DNA of 64,000 nt from the NCBI RefSeq assembly GCF_020783335.1, contig NZ_CP086068.1, positions 682,001 through 746,000 of the forward strand. The letters run 5' to 3'. The stretch's first letter is position 1; each line of letters starts with the position of its first letter. Shown here in pieces: positions 19,437-26,845 of the stretch. The stretch is from Mucilaginibacter daejeonensis (GTDB taxonomy: Bacteria; Bacteroidota; Bacteroidia; Sphingobacteriales; Sphingobacteriaceae). The notes under the pieces are model-generated. The model was not told the DNA's origin, did no database searches, and saw nothing but the letters and a program-made list of their open reading frames with translations. The translations under genes and the position numbers were made by a program.

Positions 19437-21083
19437 ATGACAGCGCCTAAGAACATCTACAACAAGAACTTCTCGCTTATCGGTGCCTTTTTGGTGCTGA
19501 TAACTATTTTGATGGTGGTAGCGCTGGTGGTGGCTTACAATTTCACCGAAAGCTACGTCAAGAATGAGTTCGCGTCTAAAAAGCTCGATGTGCTGGAACA
19601 GACCATCAAACCGTACAACGATTTTTTTCAGAACCGTATACCTGAGATAACTTCGTACCAGGGATTCCTCGATTCGTCATCGGCCGCTAATTACGCTCGT
19701 TCCGTTTTCCATGATTACCTTTTCGTAAAGCAGATCAGGTACAGCAAAATGGGGGTGAGCAGCAAGCCTGCCAGCCTTACCGGTAACTACATGGACATCG
19801 CTATTAAATATGTGTTCCAGTACGAGGTGAAGAAAGGCGTGCTGCAAGGAAAGCGTATGCCGGTAGATCCCAATAATAACGACTTCAGGCAGATCGCTAC
19901 CAAGTTCAATAATTATATTGCCACGGCAGATACCACCCGCTTGCCCAGTCAGGATGAGATCTATCGCACTTTTTATGATGTAAGCGCAAGTAAGATCAGT
20001 TATCTGAACATTCCTCGCCGGGAAGATATTCGTGCTTACCAGGCCCTCCAAAAGGGCCGCCGTACGCCCGCCAATTTCTACTACAATCAAAACATGATGA
20101 CCTTTATGCTTGATGTTTATACCATCAGGATAAAGAACACTCATCCTGAACTGTATAAGGAGATAACGGTGCAGCCGGTAGTATACGATCCGTTAGATAC
20201 CAATGCCAATGAGCTACGTACCGAGGTGGCCCTGTCAGGGGCGTTTGCCGATTACAAGTTGTATTTCAGTTCACCTACTTATCATCTTGACAGCGAGATC
20301 AACCGGCGTTTCATCCCTACTGGGTCTATCGTACTGCTGATCTACATTTTCCTGGTAGTGATCGGTTGGTTGATCTATCGTAACCTCAACGTGAACCTCA
20401 AGCTGTTCAAACTACAATACGACTTCATCAATAACTTTACGCACGAATTTAAAACCCCGGTCAGCGTGATCAAGATAGCAGGATCTAACCTGCGTGGCGA
20501 GGGCGAACTGACGGAGCGTGCACGCAAGCATTACGGCAAGATACTGGACGAGGAGGCCGACAAGCTGAACGATCTGATGAACAAGCTATTGTCGTTCACC
20601 CAGATCGAGAACCGCTCCATCAAGATCAACAAACAGGAGGTGAACCTTGACGAGTTCGTGCAACGTTATTTGAACACGTTCAAGATCAAATATCCTGACC
20701 TTGATCTGGGGTATAAGATCGATGGGGTGTATAACTTTTATACCGACCCGGTGTTACTGGGTAGTATATTCCAGAACCTCATTGAGAATGCTTACAAGTA
20801 TTCGAACCCGGGGCAAAAGGAGCTATTCATCTATATCAGATATGAAAAGCGCAACATCATCTTTTCATTTACCGATAAGGGAATAGGGATACCCAAGGAC
20901 GAGATCAACAACGTGTTCAAGAAATTTTACCGCATCGAGAACAAATACAACCAAAATGGCAGCGTTGGGCTGGGTTTGGCTTTTTGTAAAGAACTGGTTA
21001 ACTTTATGAACGGAGATCTGCAGGTAAAAAGTAAAGTGAACGAAGGCTCGGAATTTATAGTGACCCTGCCATTTGAAAATTAG
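19437..21083 (+). CDS. Membrane sensor histidine kinase
   Basis: A 548-residue two-component kinase. A first helix (about 14-36) and a second (about 300-318) enclose a periplasmic sensor region of about 260 residues that I do not recognise. No HAMP domain is evident. The HisKA box FINNFTHEFKTPVSV carries His336; the ATPase domain shows NLIENAYKYS (N box), DKGIGIPKDE (G1) and GSVGLGLAFC (G2). The response regulator begins 3 nt after its stop, and an inactive S9-like lipoprotein ends 11 nt before it. Confidence 0.93.
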   Translation: MTAPKNIYNKNFSLIGAFLVLITILMVVALVVAYNFTESYVKNEFASKKLDVLEQTIKPYNDFFQNRIPEITSYQGFLDSSSAANYARSVFHDYLFVKQIRYSKMGVSSKPASLTGNYMDIAIKYVFQYEVKKGVLQGKRMPVDPNNNDFRQIATKFNNYIATADTTRLPSQDEIYRTFYDVSASKISYLNIPRREDIRAYQALQKGRRTPANFYYNQNMMTFMLDVYTIRIKNTHPELYKEITVQPVVYDPLDTNANELRTEVALSGAFADYKLYFSSPTYHLDSEINRRFIPTGSIVLLIYIFLVVIGWLIYRNLNVNLKLFKLQYDFINNFTHEFKTPVSVIKIAGSNLRGEGELTERARKHYGKILDEEADKLNDLMNKLLSFTQIENRSIKINKQEVNLDEFVQRYLNTFKIKYPDLDLGYKIDGVYNFYTDPVLLGSIFQNLIENAYKYSNPGQKELFIYIRYEKRNIIFSFTDKGIGIPKDEINNVFKKFYRIENKYNQNGSVGLGLAFCKELVNFMNGDLQVKSKVNEGSEFIVTLPFEN

Positions 21084-21086
21084 AAC

Positions 21087-21776
21087 ATGAACAAAGAGAT
21101 AAAGATCGCCCTGGTTGAGGACGATGAGAATTTACGTTTTTTAGTGGCCGAGCGTTTGGAGACCGAGGGTTATAAGGTATTGGAAGCCAACAACGGTACC
21201 GACGCCGAAAAGACCATATTGGAGCACATGCCCGACATCGTATTGCTCGACTGGATGCTACCAGGGCAACAGGGATCAGAGGTTTGCACCAACATACGCC
21301 AGAAGGGTTTTGATAAGCTGGTGATCATGATGACGGCAAAAGCACAGGATGTGGACAAGATCGAGGCGTATAACTTCGGCGTGTCAGACTATATCACCAA
21401 GCCATTTAACATGGATGTACTGGTGGCCATGATCGATAACAAGATTAAGTTCCAGTTAAATAATGACCGGTCGGAGGTGCATCGCTTTGCCGATATGGAG
21501 CATCACCCCAACACGCACCTGCTGGTAAAAGGCGGTCGTAAGATCGAGCTGACCATTTTGGAGAACCGGATCCTGCTTTACTTTTTGAAGAACAAGAACA
21601 AGGTGATCAACCGTGAAGAGTTGATGATGGAAGTATGGGGCTACAACGCCGATGTGAACACCCGTACACTGGATATGCACATCGTCCGCTTACGTAAAAA
21701 GATCGAGAATAATCCTGACTCACCCCAATACCTGCAAACGGTACGTGGCGTGGGTTATAAGTTCGCTTACGAATAG
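21087..21776 (+). CDS. OmpR-family response regulator
   Basis: A 229-residue regulator with an N-terminal receiver domain (acidic pocket VEDDEN, phospho-Asp in IVLLDWMLPG, Thr in MMTAK, Lys in ITKPFN) and a C-terminal winged helix (about 130-229; RTLDMHIVRLRKKIE, VRGVGYKFAYE). It should be phosphorylated by the kinase encoded directly upstream. Its targets are not evident from the window. Confidence 0.95.
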   Translation: MNKEIKIALVEDDENLRFLVAERLETEGYKVLEANNGTDAEKTILEHMPDIVLLDWMLPGQQGSEVCTNIRQKGFDKLVIMMTAKAQDVDKIEAYNFGVSDYITKPFNMDVLVAMIDNKIKFQLNNDRSEVHRFADMEHHPNTHLLVKGGRKIELTILENRILLYFLKNKNKVINREELMMEVWGYNADVNTRTLDMHIVRLRKKIENNPDSPQYLQTVRGVGYKFAYE

Positions 21777-21818
21777 ATCCTGCCAGCCCTGCCTAAGGGC
21801 ACGGCAAAAAATAAAACC

Positions 21819-21897
21819 GTCATCGCGAGGAACGAAGCGATCTCTGCATAGGCACGTGAGCTATACGTTTAAGACAAGCTTTATTGCTCGTGATGAC
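21819..21897. repeat. Short palindromic intergenic repeat (REP/MITE-like)
   Basis: A 79-bp element whose ends are imperfect inverted repeats: GTCATCGCGAGGAACGAAGC at the left and the reverse complement of GTCATCACGAGCAATAAAGC at the right. The left end resembles the GTCATTGCGAGGAACGAAGC repeat that recurs in many bacterial genomes. It sits between convergent genes. A GC-rich imperfect hairpin (ACCCCTTCC with GGAGGGGCT) follows at about 21908-21936. Confidence 0.6.
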
Positions 21898-21936
21898 ATA
21901 ACCATGGGTACCCCTTCCGGGAGAGATATGGAGGGG

Positions 21937-22560
21937 CTACTTTTGATACGCCCTGCTCCCGATGAATTGCCGGTAAAAGTATTTGCTTTGCTGCATGCTA
22001 TACCCATTTTGCGCGAATAGCTTTGCCATATCTGGTAATTCCATCACCTCTACCGCACGCATCAGCTTGAAAAAAGTATACATGCTTTTAAGCATGACCT
22101 TTTGCCACAGTTGGCCCGTGAGTTGAAAATCGGTATCGATCCATAAAGCCCCTGGCTTGAGGTGAGCATGGATCACTGAGAATATATGCTGTGCACCAAG
22201 CTCAGTAAAGTTATCGAACAAGAAGCCGGTCAGTACCACATCAAAGCGCCGTGCAGGATCTACATCTTCCATGTAAGCCTGTATGAACGTCACCTGATTA
22301 TCGCCGACATGCCGCTTTTTTGAAAGCGCGATCATGTTGGCCGATGCTTCCACATAAGTGATATGCAACGTATTTGGATGTACTTTAGCCAGGCTTTCCA
22401 ATATACGACCGGTTCCACCACCTACGATAAGGATGGAAGAATGAGGTTGGATCAGGTGTAGAAAATGTTCCTGAGCTTTGATCTGTGCGTTGCCGAACAT
22501 CAGCTTCGATAGCCATTCATAGAACCAGGTGGTACGGTCATAATTGGTTCCCATGGTCAA
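21937..22560 (-). CDS. Class I SAM-dependent methyltransferase
   Basis: A 207-residue methyltransferase. SAM-binding motif I is ILIVGGGTGRILE, followed by ITYVEASANM (acidic end of strand 2) and FDVVLTGFLFDNFTE (motif around strand 4). The substrate is unknown. Its start overlaps the stop of the upstream UbiA-like membrane protein by 4 nt, so the two are translationally coupled and may act on the same lipid-linked substrate; that is an inference. Confidence 0.85.
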   Translation of the reverse strand: MTMGTNYDRTTWFYEWLSKLMFGNAQIKAQEHFLHLIQPHSSILIVGGGTGRILESLAKVHPNTLHITYVEASANMIALSKKRHVGDNQVTFIQAYMEDVDPARRFDVVLTGFLFDNFTELGAQHIFSVIHAHLKPGALWIDTDFQLTGQLWQKVMLKSMYTFFKLMRAVEVMELPDMAKLFAQNGYSMQQSKYFYRQFIGSRAYQK

Positions 22561-23432
22561 ATGATCTGTGCGATCATGATCGCCACGTATTGTAAGATCA
22601 GTACCCCGTCAAGGTACAGGAAGTAATAGTACTCGTTACGTTGCCAGGTGGAGCGGAAAATAAGCCAGCCGGTGAGTACGGCAACGCAGGTAAGGGCTAC
22701 AAAATCGGCGTTAAAGCCGTTGTGCCTAAATAAGAACAATAAAGCGATGTAACCGGCCAGCAAGAACTGGCAGATCAGGTAAGCCTTCTTTTCGCCAAAG
22801 GCCACTGGTATGGTCTTAAGCCCGGCGATCTGGTCTTGAAAAAGGTCACGTATATCGAAAGGAACGGTAAGCGCGGCAATGAATATGAAACGTTTTGCGG
22901 TCAGGATGAATACATCCATGTTGCTGATACGGGTGAGGCCTTGTGCATGAGCTTCCAGCACAGGTAGCAATACGCAGCTAAGCGTCCATACCAGCGTGAT
23001 CAGTAAGGCCTTCAAACCGGGCACATTACGCAGACCGGAGCGCCTGCCCCGGTTACTGAATAAGGGTAATCCGTAACCAACAGATAAGATCGCCAACAGG
23101 ACCAAAAGCAATTTGGCCTGCATAGAAAGCATGAAGAATAAGGGAATAAGCGCCAGCAGGCACACCATGGTGATGCTGATCATTAGCCGGTGGTACTTGA
23201 AGAACCACCGGGCCCGCCGGTAAGGTGATGCCTGCGGGTTCTTGGGTTTGATCACCAGCAGGCAAAAATTGTACAACCCCAAGGTGGATGCAAAAAGTAA
23301 AGCCAGTACTGATGGTACGGGCTTAGCCCCAATCAAATGAAAAGTGACCAGCCCCTGCGCTACCGCACATAGCGCCATAAACACGTTGCTGAAAAGCAAA
23401 GCATCTAAAAGGTTCAGTCCCAGTTTTTTCAT
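22557..23432 (-). CDS. UbiA-like membrane protein with incomplete active site
   Basis: A 291-residue protein with eight or nine membrane helices and the general layout of UbiA prenyltransferases. The second Asp-rich motif is clear (FDIRDLFQDQIAGLKTIP), but the first NDxxDxxxD motif is not found where it is expected; that region reads LYNFCLLVIKP. It may have an altered reaction or be non-catalytic. ATG at 23432 is chosen because the only earlier in-frame start is a TTG. The methyltransferase gene follows with a 4-nt overlap. Confidence 0.75.
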   Translation of the reverse strand: MKKLGLNLLDALLFSNVFMALCAVAQGLVTFHLIGAKPVPSVLALLFASTLGLYNFCLLVIKPKNPQASPYRRARWFFKYHRLMISITMVCLLALIPLFFMLSMQAKLLLVLLAILSVGYGLPLFSNRGRRSGLRNVPGLKALLITLVWTLSCVLLPVLEAHAQGLTRISNMDVFILTAKRFIFIAALTVPFDIRDLFQDQIAGLKTIPVAFGEKKAYLICQFLLAGYIALLFLFRHNGFNADFVALTCVAVLTGWLIFRSTWQRNEYYYFLYLDGVLILQYVAIMIAQII

Positions 23433-23483
23433 TGTGGTGTACAATGATACGGAATTATGCCGTCTGTTGTTTTCGCCGGTCTA

Positions 23484-24011
23484 TCACGGGTTCAAATATA
23501 CATCCAGCAGTCCTTCAGGCAGGTCAAGGTACACTTCGCCCCCTTCAATGTCGATACCTTTGATAAACTCGGTATTAAGCGGGAAAAGTATCTCACGTCC
23601 TTCGTAATGCACGCTAGCGATCACCTGTTGAGGGTATTCGGTCACATCGGTGATCTCGCCCAGTTCGCCATGAGCTTCATCAATGGCAATGAAGCCCTCC
23701 AGGTCCATCAGCGTAAAGTCGTCCGGGTCTTTTTCAGGCATCAGCTTGTTAGGCAGGTAAATATCCTTCTTTACTAGTGGTGTGGCCTTATCAATATGGT
23801 CTATATCCTCTAAAAAAAGGTATGCCGTGTTGGCCTGAGGATATTTGATATTGCTTACAAAGTAGGGTACCAGCTTACCGGCAATATCGATGAACACCGC
23901 ATTGAATTCGATATCGGACAGGCCGTCAAAGTCAACGTATACCTGAAGTTCGCCTTTAAGTCCGCGGGTCTTGGTAACGGTACCTATTCTGAAGTGGTCT
24001 TCTAATTTCAT
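23484..24011 (-). CDS. rimM: Ribosome maturation factor RimM
   Basis: A 175-residue RimM that helps mature the 30S head by binding S19 and 16S rRNA. The N-terminal beta-barrel starts FRIGTVTKTRGLKGELQV, and the C-terminal PRC-barrel begins near DLEGFIAIDEAHGELGEI and ends LPEGLLDVYLNP. The start at 24011 fits the conserved N-terminus; an upstream in-frame ATG would add 23 atypical residues. rpsP lies upstream, but a terminator separates the two. Confidence 0.92.
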   Translation of the reverse strand: MKLEDHFRIGTVTKTRGLKGELQVYVDFDGLSDIEFNAVFIDIAGKLVPYFVSNIKYPQANTAYLFLEDIDHIDKATPLVKKDIYLPNKLMPEKDPDDFTLMDLEGFIAIDEAHGELGEITDVTEYPQQVIASVHYEGREILFPLNTEFIKGIDIEGGEVYLDLPEGLLDVYLNP

Positions 24012-24133
24012 AATAATTCTTTTAGTTGAGGCCATGTTGAACTGTTCCCAACATGCCAAATGCCGATAGCCAATTGGCACTTATACTGTAACGCCAAAAT
24101 GATGACCGAATGCTCAAGTTATTAATGGCGCCC

Positions 24134-24178
24134 TCTTAAAACAACAATAGCGAAGCTCCTGAGGATGCTTCGCTATTG
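24134..24178 (-). terminator. Terminator after rpsP
   Basis: On the minus strand a 12-bp perfect stem (CAATAGCGAAGC with GCTTCGCTATTG) is followed by a T-rich stretch. It lies 25 nt after the rpsP stop and ahead of rimM. Confidence 0.78.
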
Positions 24179-24202
24179 CGTATAAAATAATGCGTTTTGA
24201 GA

Positions 24203-24742
24203 TTACTCAGCAGCAGTTTCTTCAGTAGCTTCGGTAGCGCCTTCAGTACCTTCTTCAGTTGCAGGAGCTTCTTCCTCAGCAACAGGAGCGTTCTTAGCAG
24301 CGATAGCAGCAGCACGGTCCTCGTTCTTTTTAGCTTCGGCAGCTAAAGCAGCTTTTTTAGCATCTTCTTTAGCAGTGCTCAGGCTGCTCTTTTTACCAGT
24401 GATCTTACCATCTTTTTGGTCTAACCAAGCATTGAATTTCTCATCAGCTTGCTCTTGGGTCAAAGCGCCTTTAGCAACGCCACCAGCAAGGTGTTTTTTG
24501 TATAAGATACCTTTGTAAGAAAGGATAGCACGACAAGTGTCGGTAGGTTGTGCACCATTGCTTACCCATTCAAAAGTTTTATCGAAGTTGATATCGATAG
24601 TAGCAGGATTGGTGTTAGGGTTGTATGAACCTATACGCTCAATAAAACGACCGTCACGTGGAGCACGTGCGTCGGCCACTACAATGTAGTAAAAAGGCTT
24701 GCCTTTTTTACCATGTCTTTGCAATCTGATCTTAGTTGCCAT
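24203..24742 (-). CDS. rpsP: 30S ribosomal protein S16 with acidic C-terminal extension
   Basis: S16 binds 16S rRNA early in 30S assembly. The conserved core is residues 1 to about 85 ([21 protein letters not shown], then [13 protein letters not shown]). At 179 residues it is about twice the usual length of the family. The extra part has a Lys/Ala-rich helical stretch and ends in a low-complexity Glu/Ala/Thr tail. C-terminally extended S16 occurs in other Bacteroidetes. A -7 box lies 54 nt upstream and a terminator follows. Confidence 0.95.
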   Translation of the reverse strand: MATKIRLQRHGKKGKPFYYIVVADARAPRDGRFIERIGSYNPNTNPATIDINFDKTFEWVSNGAQPTDTCRAILSYKGILYKKHLAGGVAKGALTQEQADEKFNAWLDQKDGKITGKKSSLSTAKEDAKKAALAAEAKKNEDRAAAIAAKNAPVAEEEAPATEEGTEGATEATEETAAE

Positions 24743-24796
24743 TTCTTTTCTTTGTTATGTATTCAACATTCCCCCGGAGCCTTTTCTGCGGGGACG

Positions 24797-24804
24797 CAAA
24801 GATA
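24797..24804 (-). promoter_or_regulatory. Probable -7 box (TATCTTTG) for rpsP
   Basis: On the minus strand TATCTTTG matches TAnnTTTG, 54 nt upstream of the rpsP start codon. No clear -33 TTG is present. The implied leader contains a GC-rich imperfect hairpin (CCCCG ... CGGGG). Confidence 0.45.
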
Positions 24805-24838
24805 ACTAATTATTTGCTCCTTTCATATACCCGGTCAA

Positions 24839-24873
24839 ATAAAAAAGCCTGTTCATTTACCAGATGAACAGGC
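24839..24873 (-). terminator. Terminator after the small Cys-rich protein gene
   Basis: On the minus strand a 10-bp perfect stem (GCCTGTTCAT with ATGAACAGGC) is followed by a run of six T residues, 23 nt after the stop of the small gene. Confidence 0.85.
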
Positions 24874-24895
24874 AGTTGCGTTACAAGCGTGTAAC

Positions 24896-25072
24896 TTATG
24901 CTTTCTTGGCCGGAGCAGCGGTCTTTTTTACCGATGCTGAGGCTTTAGCCTCTTTTTTGCAGCAGGCGCTTCCGCTGGTGCAATGTTTCTTGCCTTTATC
25001 TTTATCGTGAGCGAACGACTGTGCTGCCGACAAGGTCAATACCGTGGCTAACATTAAAATTGCTTTCTTCAT
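24896..25072 (-). CDS. Small secreted Cys/Lys-rich protein, 58 aa
   Basis: A 58-codon gene. The product starts MKKAILMLATVLTLSAAQSF, a good Sec signal with cleavage near SFA-HD, and the mature part is about 36 residues, rich in Lys and Ala, with HCTSGSACC in the middle. The Cys spacing (C-x5-CC) with His and Lys could bind metal or form a disulphide. The gene is supported by the signal peptide, a strong terminator directly after it, and its place 71 nt downstream of psd. No family is recognised. Confidence 0.7.
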   Translation of the reverse strand: MKKAILMLATVLTLSAAQSFAHDKDKGKKHCTSGSACCKKEAKASASVKKTAAPAKKA

Positions 25073-25143
25073 GATATCAGGGTTTTATGGTTATAACTGA
25101 ATAATTGCGTGTTTATTGCAGAGCTACTTTAATGGCGGACAGG

Positions 25144-25803
25144 TTATACCAACTCGGCCAGTACCGTGCGTCCACCTTTAACTTTATCGCCCAAGGCCAC
25201 GTTGATCTTAGTACCCAATGGTAAAAAGATATCTACTCTTGAGCCAAATTTGATGAAGCCGAATTGCTCACCTTGGTCAACTTGTTGCCCTTCCTTAACA
25301 TACCACACTATACGGCGTGCTAAAGCACCTGCGATCTGGCGGAACAATACCGTAACGCCTTGTTTGTTCTCGATCGCGATAGTGGTACGCTCGTTCTCGG
25401 TAGAGGATTTCGGATGCCATGCCACCAGATATTTGCCCGGGTGATATTTGAAATAGCTTACCACACCAGCGATAGGGTTACGGTTCACGTGCACGTTAAC
25501 GGGCGACATGAACACTGATACTTGTATGCGTTTATCTTTCAGGAACTCGGTCTCCTCAACCTCTTCGATCACTACCACCTTACCATCGGCCGGGCAGATC
25601 ACATGGCTATCATGCTTGGTGATCGCGAATTTAGGGCTGCGGAAAAACTGGAGAATGATCACGAACAGCAGGAACGACAGAATGTATACCAGCCATTTAA
25701 GCGCCACCATGTCGGGGAAGTAAAAGTGCACCAAAGCATTCAGCACAAAAATGAACAGAATGCAAAGGGCCATGGAGGTATATCCTTCTTTATGAAAGGT
25801 CAT
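25144..25803 (-). CDS. psd: Phosphatidylserine decarboxylase (short form)
   Basis: Converts phosphatidylserine to phosphatidylethanolamine. The 219-residue protein is of the short membrane-anchored type, with two N-terminal helices (about 8-55). The self-cleavage site that makes the pyruvoyl group is KFGSRVD near residue 187, where the Ser becomes pyruvate; upstream motifs are VICPADGKVV and FMSPVNVHVNR. The partner phosphatidylserine synthase is not in the window; cdsA, which makes its substrate CDP-diacylglycerol, lies 3 kb away on the same strand. Confidence 0.93.
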   Translation of the reverse strand: MTFHKEGYTSMALCILFIFVLNALVHFYFPDMVALKWLVYILSFLLFVIILQFFRSPKFAITKHDSHVICPADGKVVVIEEVEETEFLKDKRIQVSVFMSPVNVHVNRNPIAGVVSYFKYHPGKYLVAWHPKSSTENERTTIAIENKQGVTVLFRQIAGALARRIVWYVKEGQQVDQGEQFGFIKFGSRVDIFLPLGTKINVALGDKVKGGRTVLAELV

Positions 25804-25826
25804 AAACGTATAAATAAGTTAAATGC

Positions 25827-25858
25827 CAAAATTACTAATAAAGCCAGCCAATGACCAA
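25827..25858 (-). promoter_or_regulatory. Probable psd promoter (TTG-N21-TAATTTTG)
   Basis: On the minus strand TAATTTTG (25827-25834) matches the Bacteroidetes -7 consensus, with a TTG 21 nt upstream as a -33 element. The expected start point gives a leader of roughly 20 nt before the psd ATG. Confidence 0.5.
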
Positions 25859-25876
25859 TATTATTTTACAGATCGC

Positions 25877-26749
25877 TTAGTGGCTGCCTGCACGGCGTTT
25901 AAGCACTCCGCCCGCTGCTTCCTTAATAGTATTGGTGAACACAAAGGCCTTTTCATCGACCTCGTGCACCATATTGCGCAGCCGCCTTACCTCTAAGCGG
26001 GTCACTACCGTGTAAATGATGTCTACCGGGTGGCTAACTTCAAAGCTGTTCTTCAAAAAGCCGCGTTCGCCTTTGTAGACCGTGATGCCACGACCCAGTT
26101 CCATCACCAATTTCTCTTTGATGATATCGCTCTTGCCCGATATGATCGTGACGCCGTTGTACTCTTCCAGGCCTTCGATCACAAATCCTATGGTGCGCGA
26201 TGCGGTGTAGTAGGTCAGTATAGAGTATAACGCAATGGTGATGCCCATATCGATGGCCGCGACCAGGAACAGCACCACGTTGAATATAAAGATGATCTCG
26301 CTAATGGTGAGGCTCAGGTAGCGCCCGGTATAAAGTGCGAGTACCTCGCTTCCATCCAACACGCCACCGCCACGCATGGCCAAACCAACGCCAATACCCA
26401 TGAATACACCACCGAACACCGATACCAGTAATTTATCTGAAGTGATCTGCGGGTATGGGATCACCACGATGGCCAGGCCCAACAGGATGATCGATACCAT
26501 GGTCTTGATGGCGAATGTCTTGCTCATTTGAAAAACTCCCACGATCACAAAAGGTATGTTGATCAGCACCAGTAGTAAGGCGCTGTCCCAATGGTAAAGC
26601 TCATGTAAAAGCAGCGAGATACCGGTAACGCCACCATCTAAAAAGTGGTTAGGCATCAAAAAACTCTTCAGGGCAAAGCCGCAAAATAAGATACCTAAGG
26701 CAATGTAAAAAATATCGGTTAGCCAGTGTGGCAGGTCAAGACGCTTCAT
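25877..26749 (-). CDS. YitT family membrane protein
   Basis: A 290-residue protein with five or six N-terminal helices (FCGFALKSFLMPNHFLDGG is the family-like opening) and a soluble C-terminal DUF2179 domain (about 205-285; VTIISGKSDIIKEKL, YTVVTRLEVRRLRNMV). YitT proteins are widespread and of unproven transport function. It stands between the GH13 gene and psd on the same strand, with about 100 nt to each side. Confidence 0.87.
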   Translation of the reverse strand: MKRLDLPHWLTDIFYIALGILFCGFALKSFLMPNHFLDGGVTGISLLLHELYHWDSALLLVLINIPFVIVGVFQMSKTFAIKTMVSIILLGLAIVVIPYPQITSDKLLVSVFGGVFMGIGVGLAMRGGGVLDGSEVLALYTGRYLSLTISEIIFIFNVVLFLVAAIDMGITIALYSILTYYTASRTIGFVIEGLEEYNGVTIISGKSDIIKEKLVMELGRGITVYKGERGFLKNSFEVSHPVDIIYTVVTRLEVRRLRNMVHEVDEKAFVFTNTIKEAAGGVLKRRAGSH

Positions 26750-26845
26750 GGGCTGTGATCGGTATGGAGTTGAACAGGCAAAAATATAAAAAAAGTTCCC
26801 TGATCTTCACCATACCATCGCAGTTAATTAGAAGCCGATGGTCAC

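Noticed and set aside
24030..24090. Inverted repeats CATGTTG/CAACATG and TGCCAA/TTGGCA upstream of rimM
   Set aside because: Short, with no consistent spacing to a start codon or T-run; could easily be chance.
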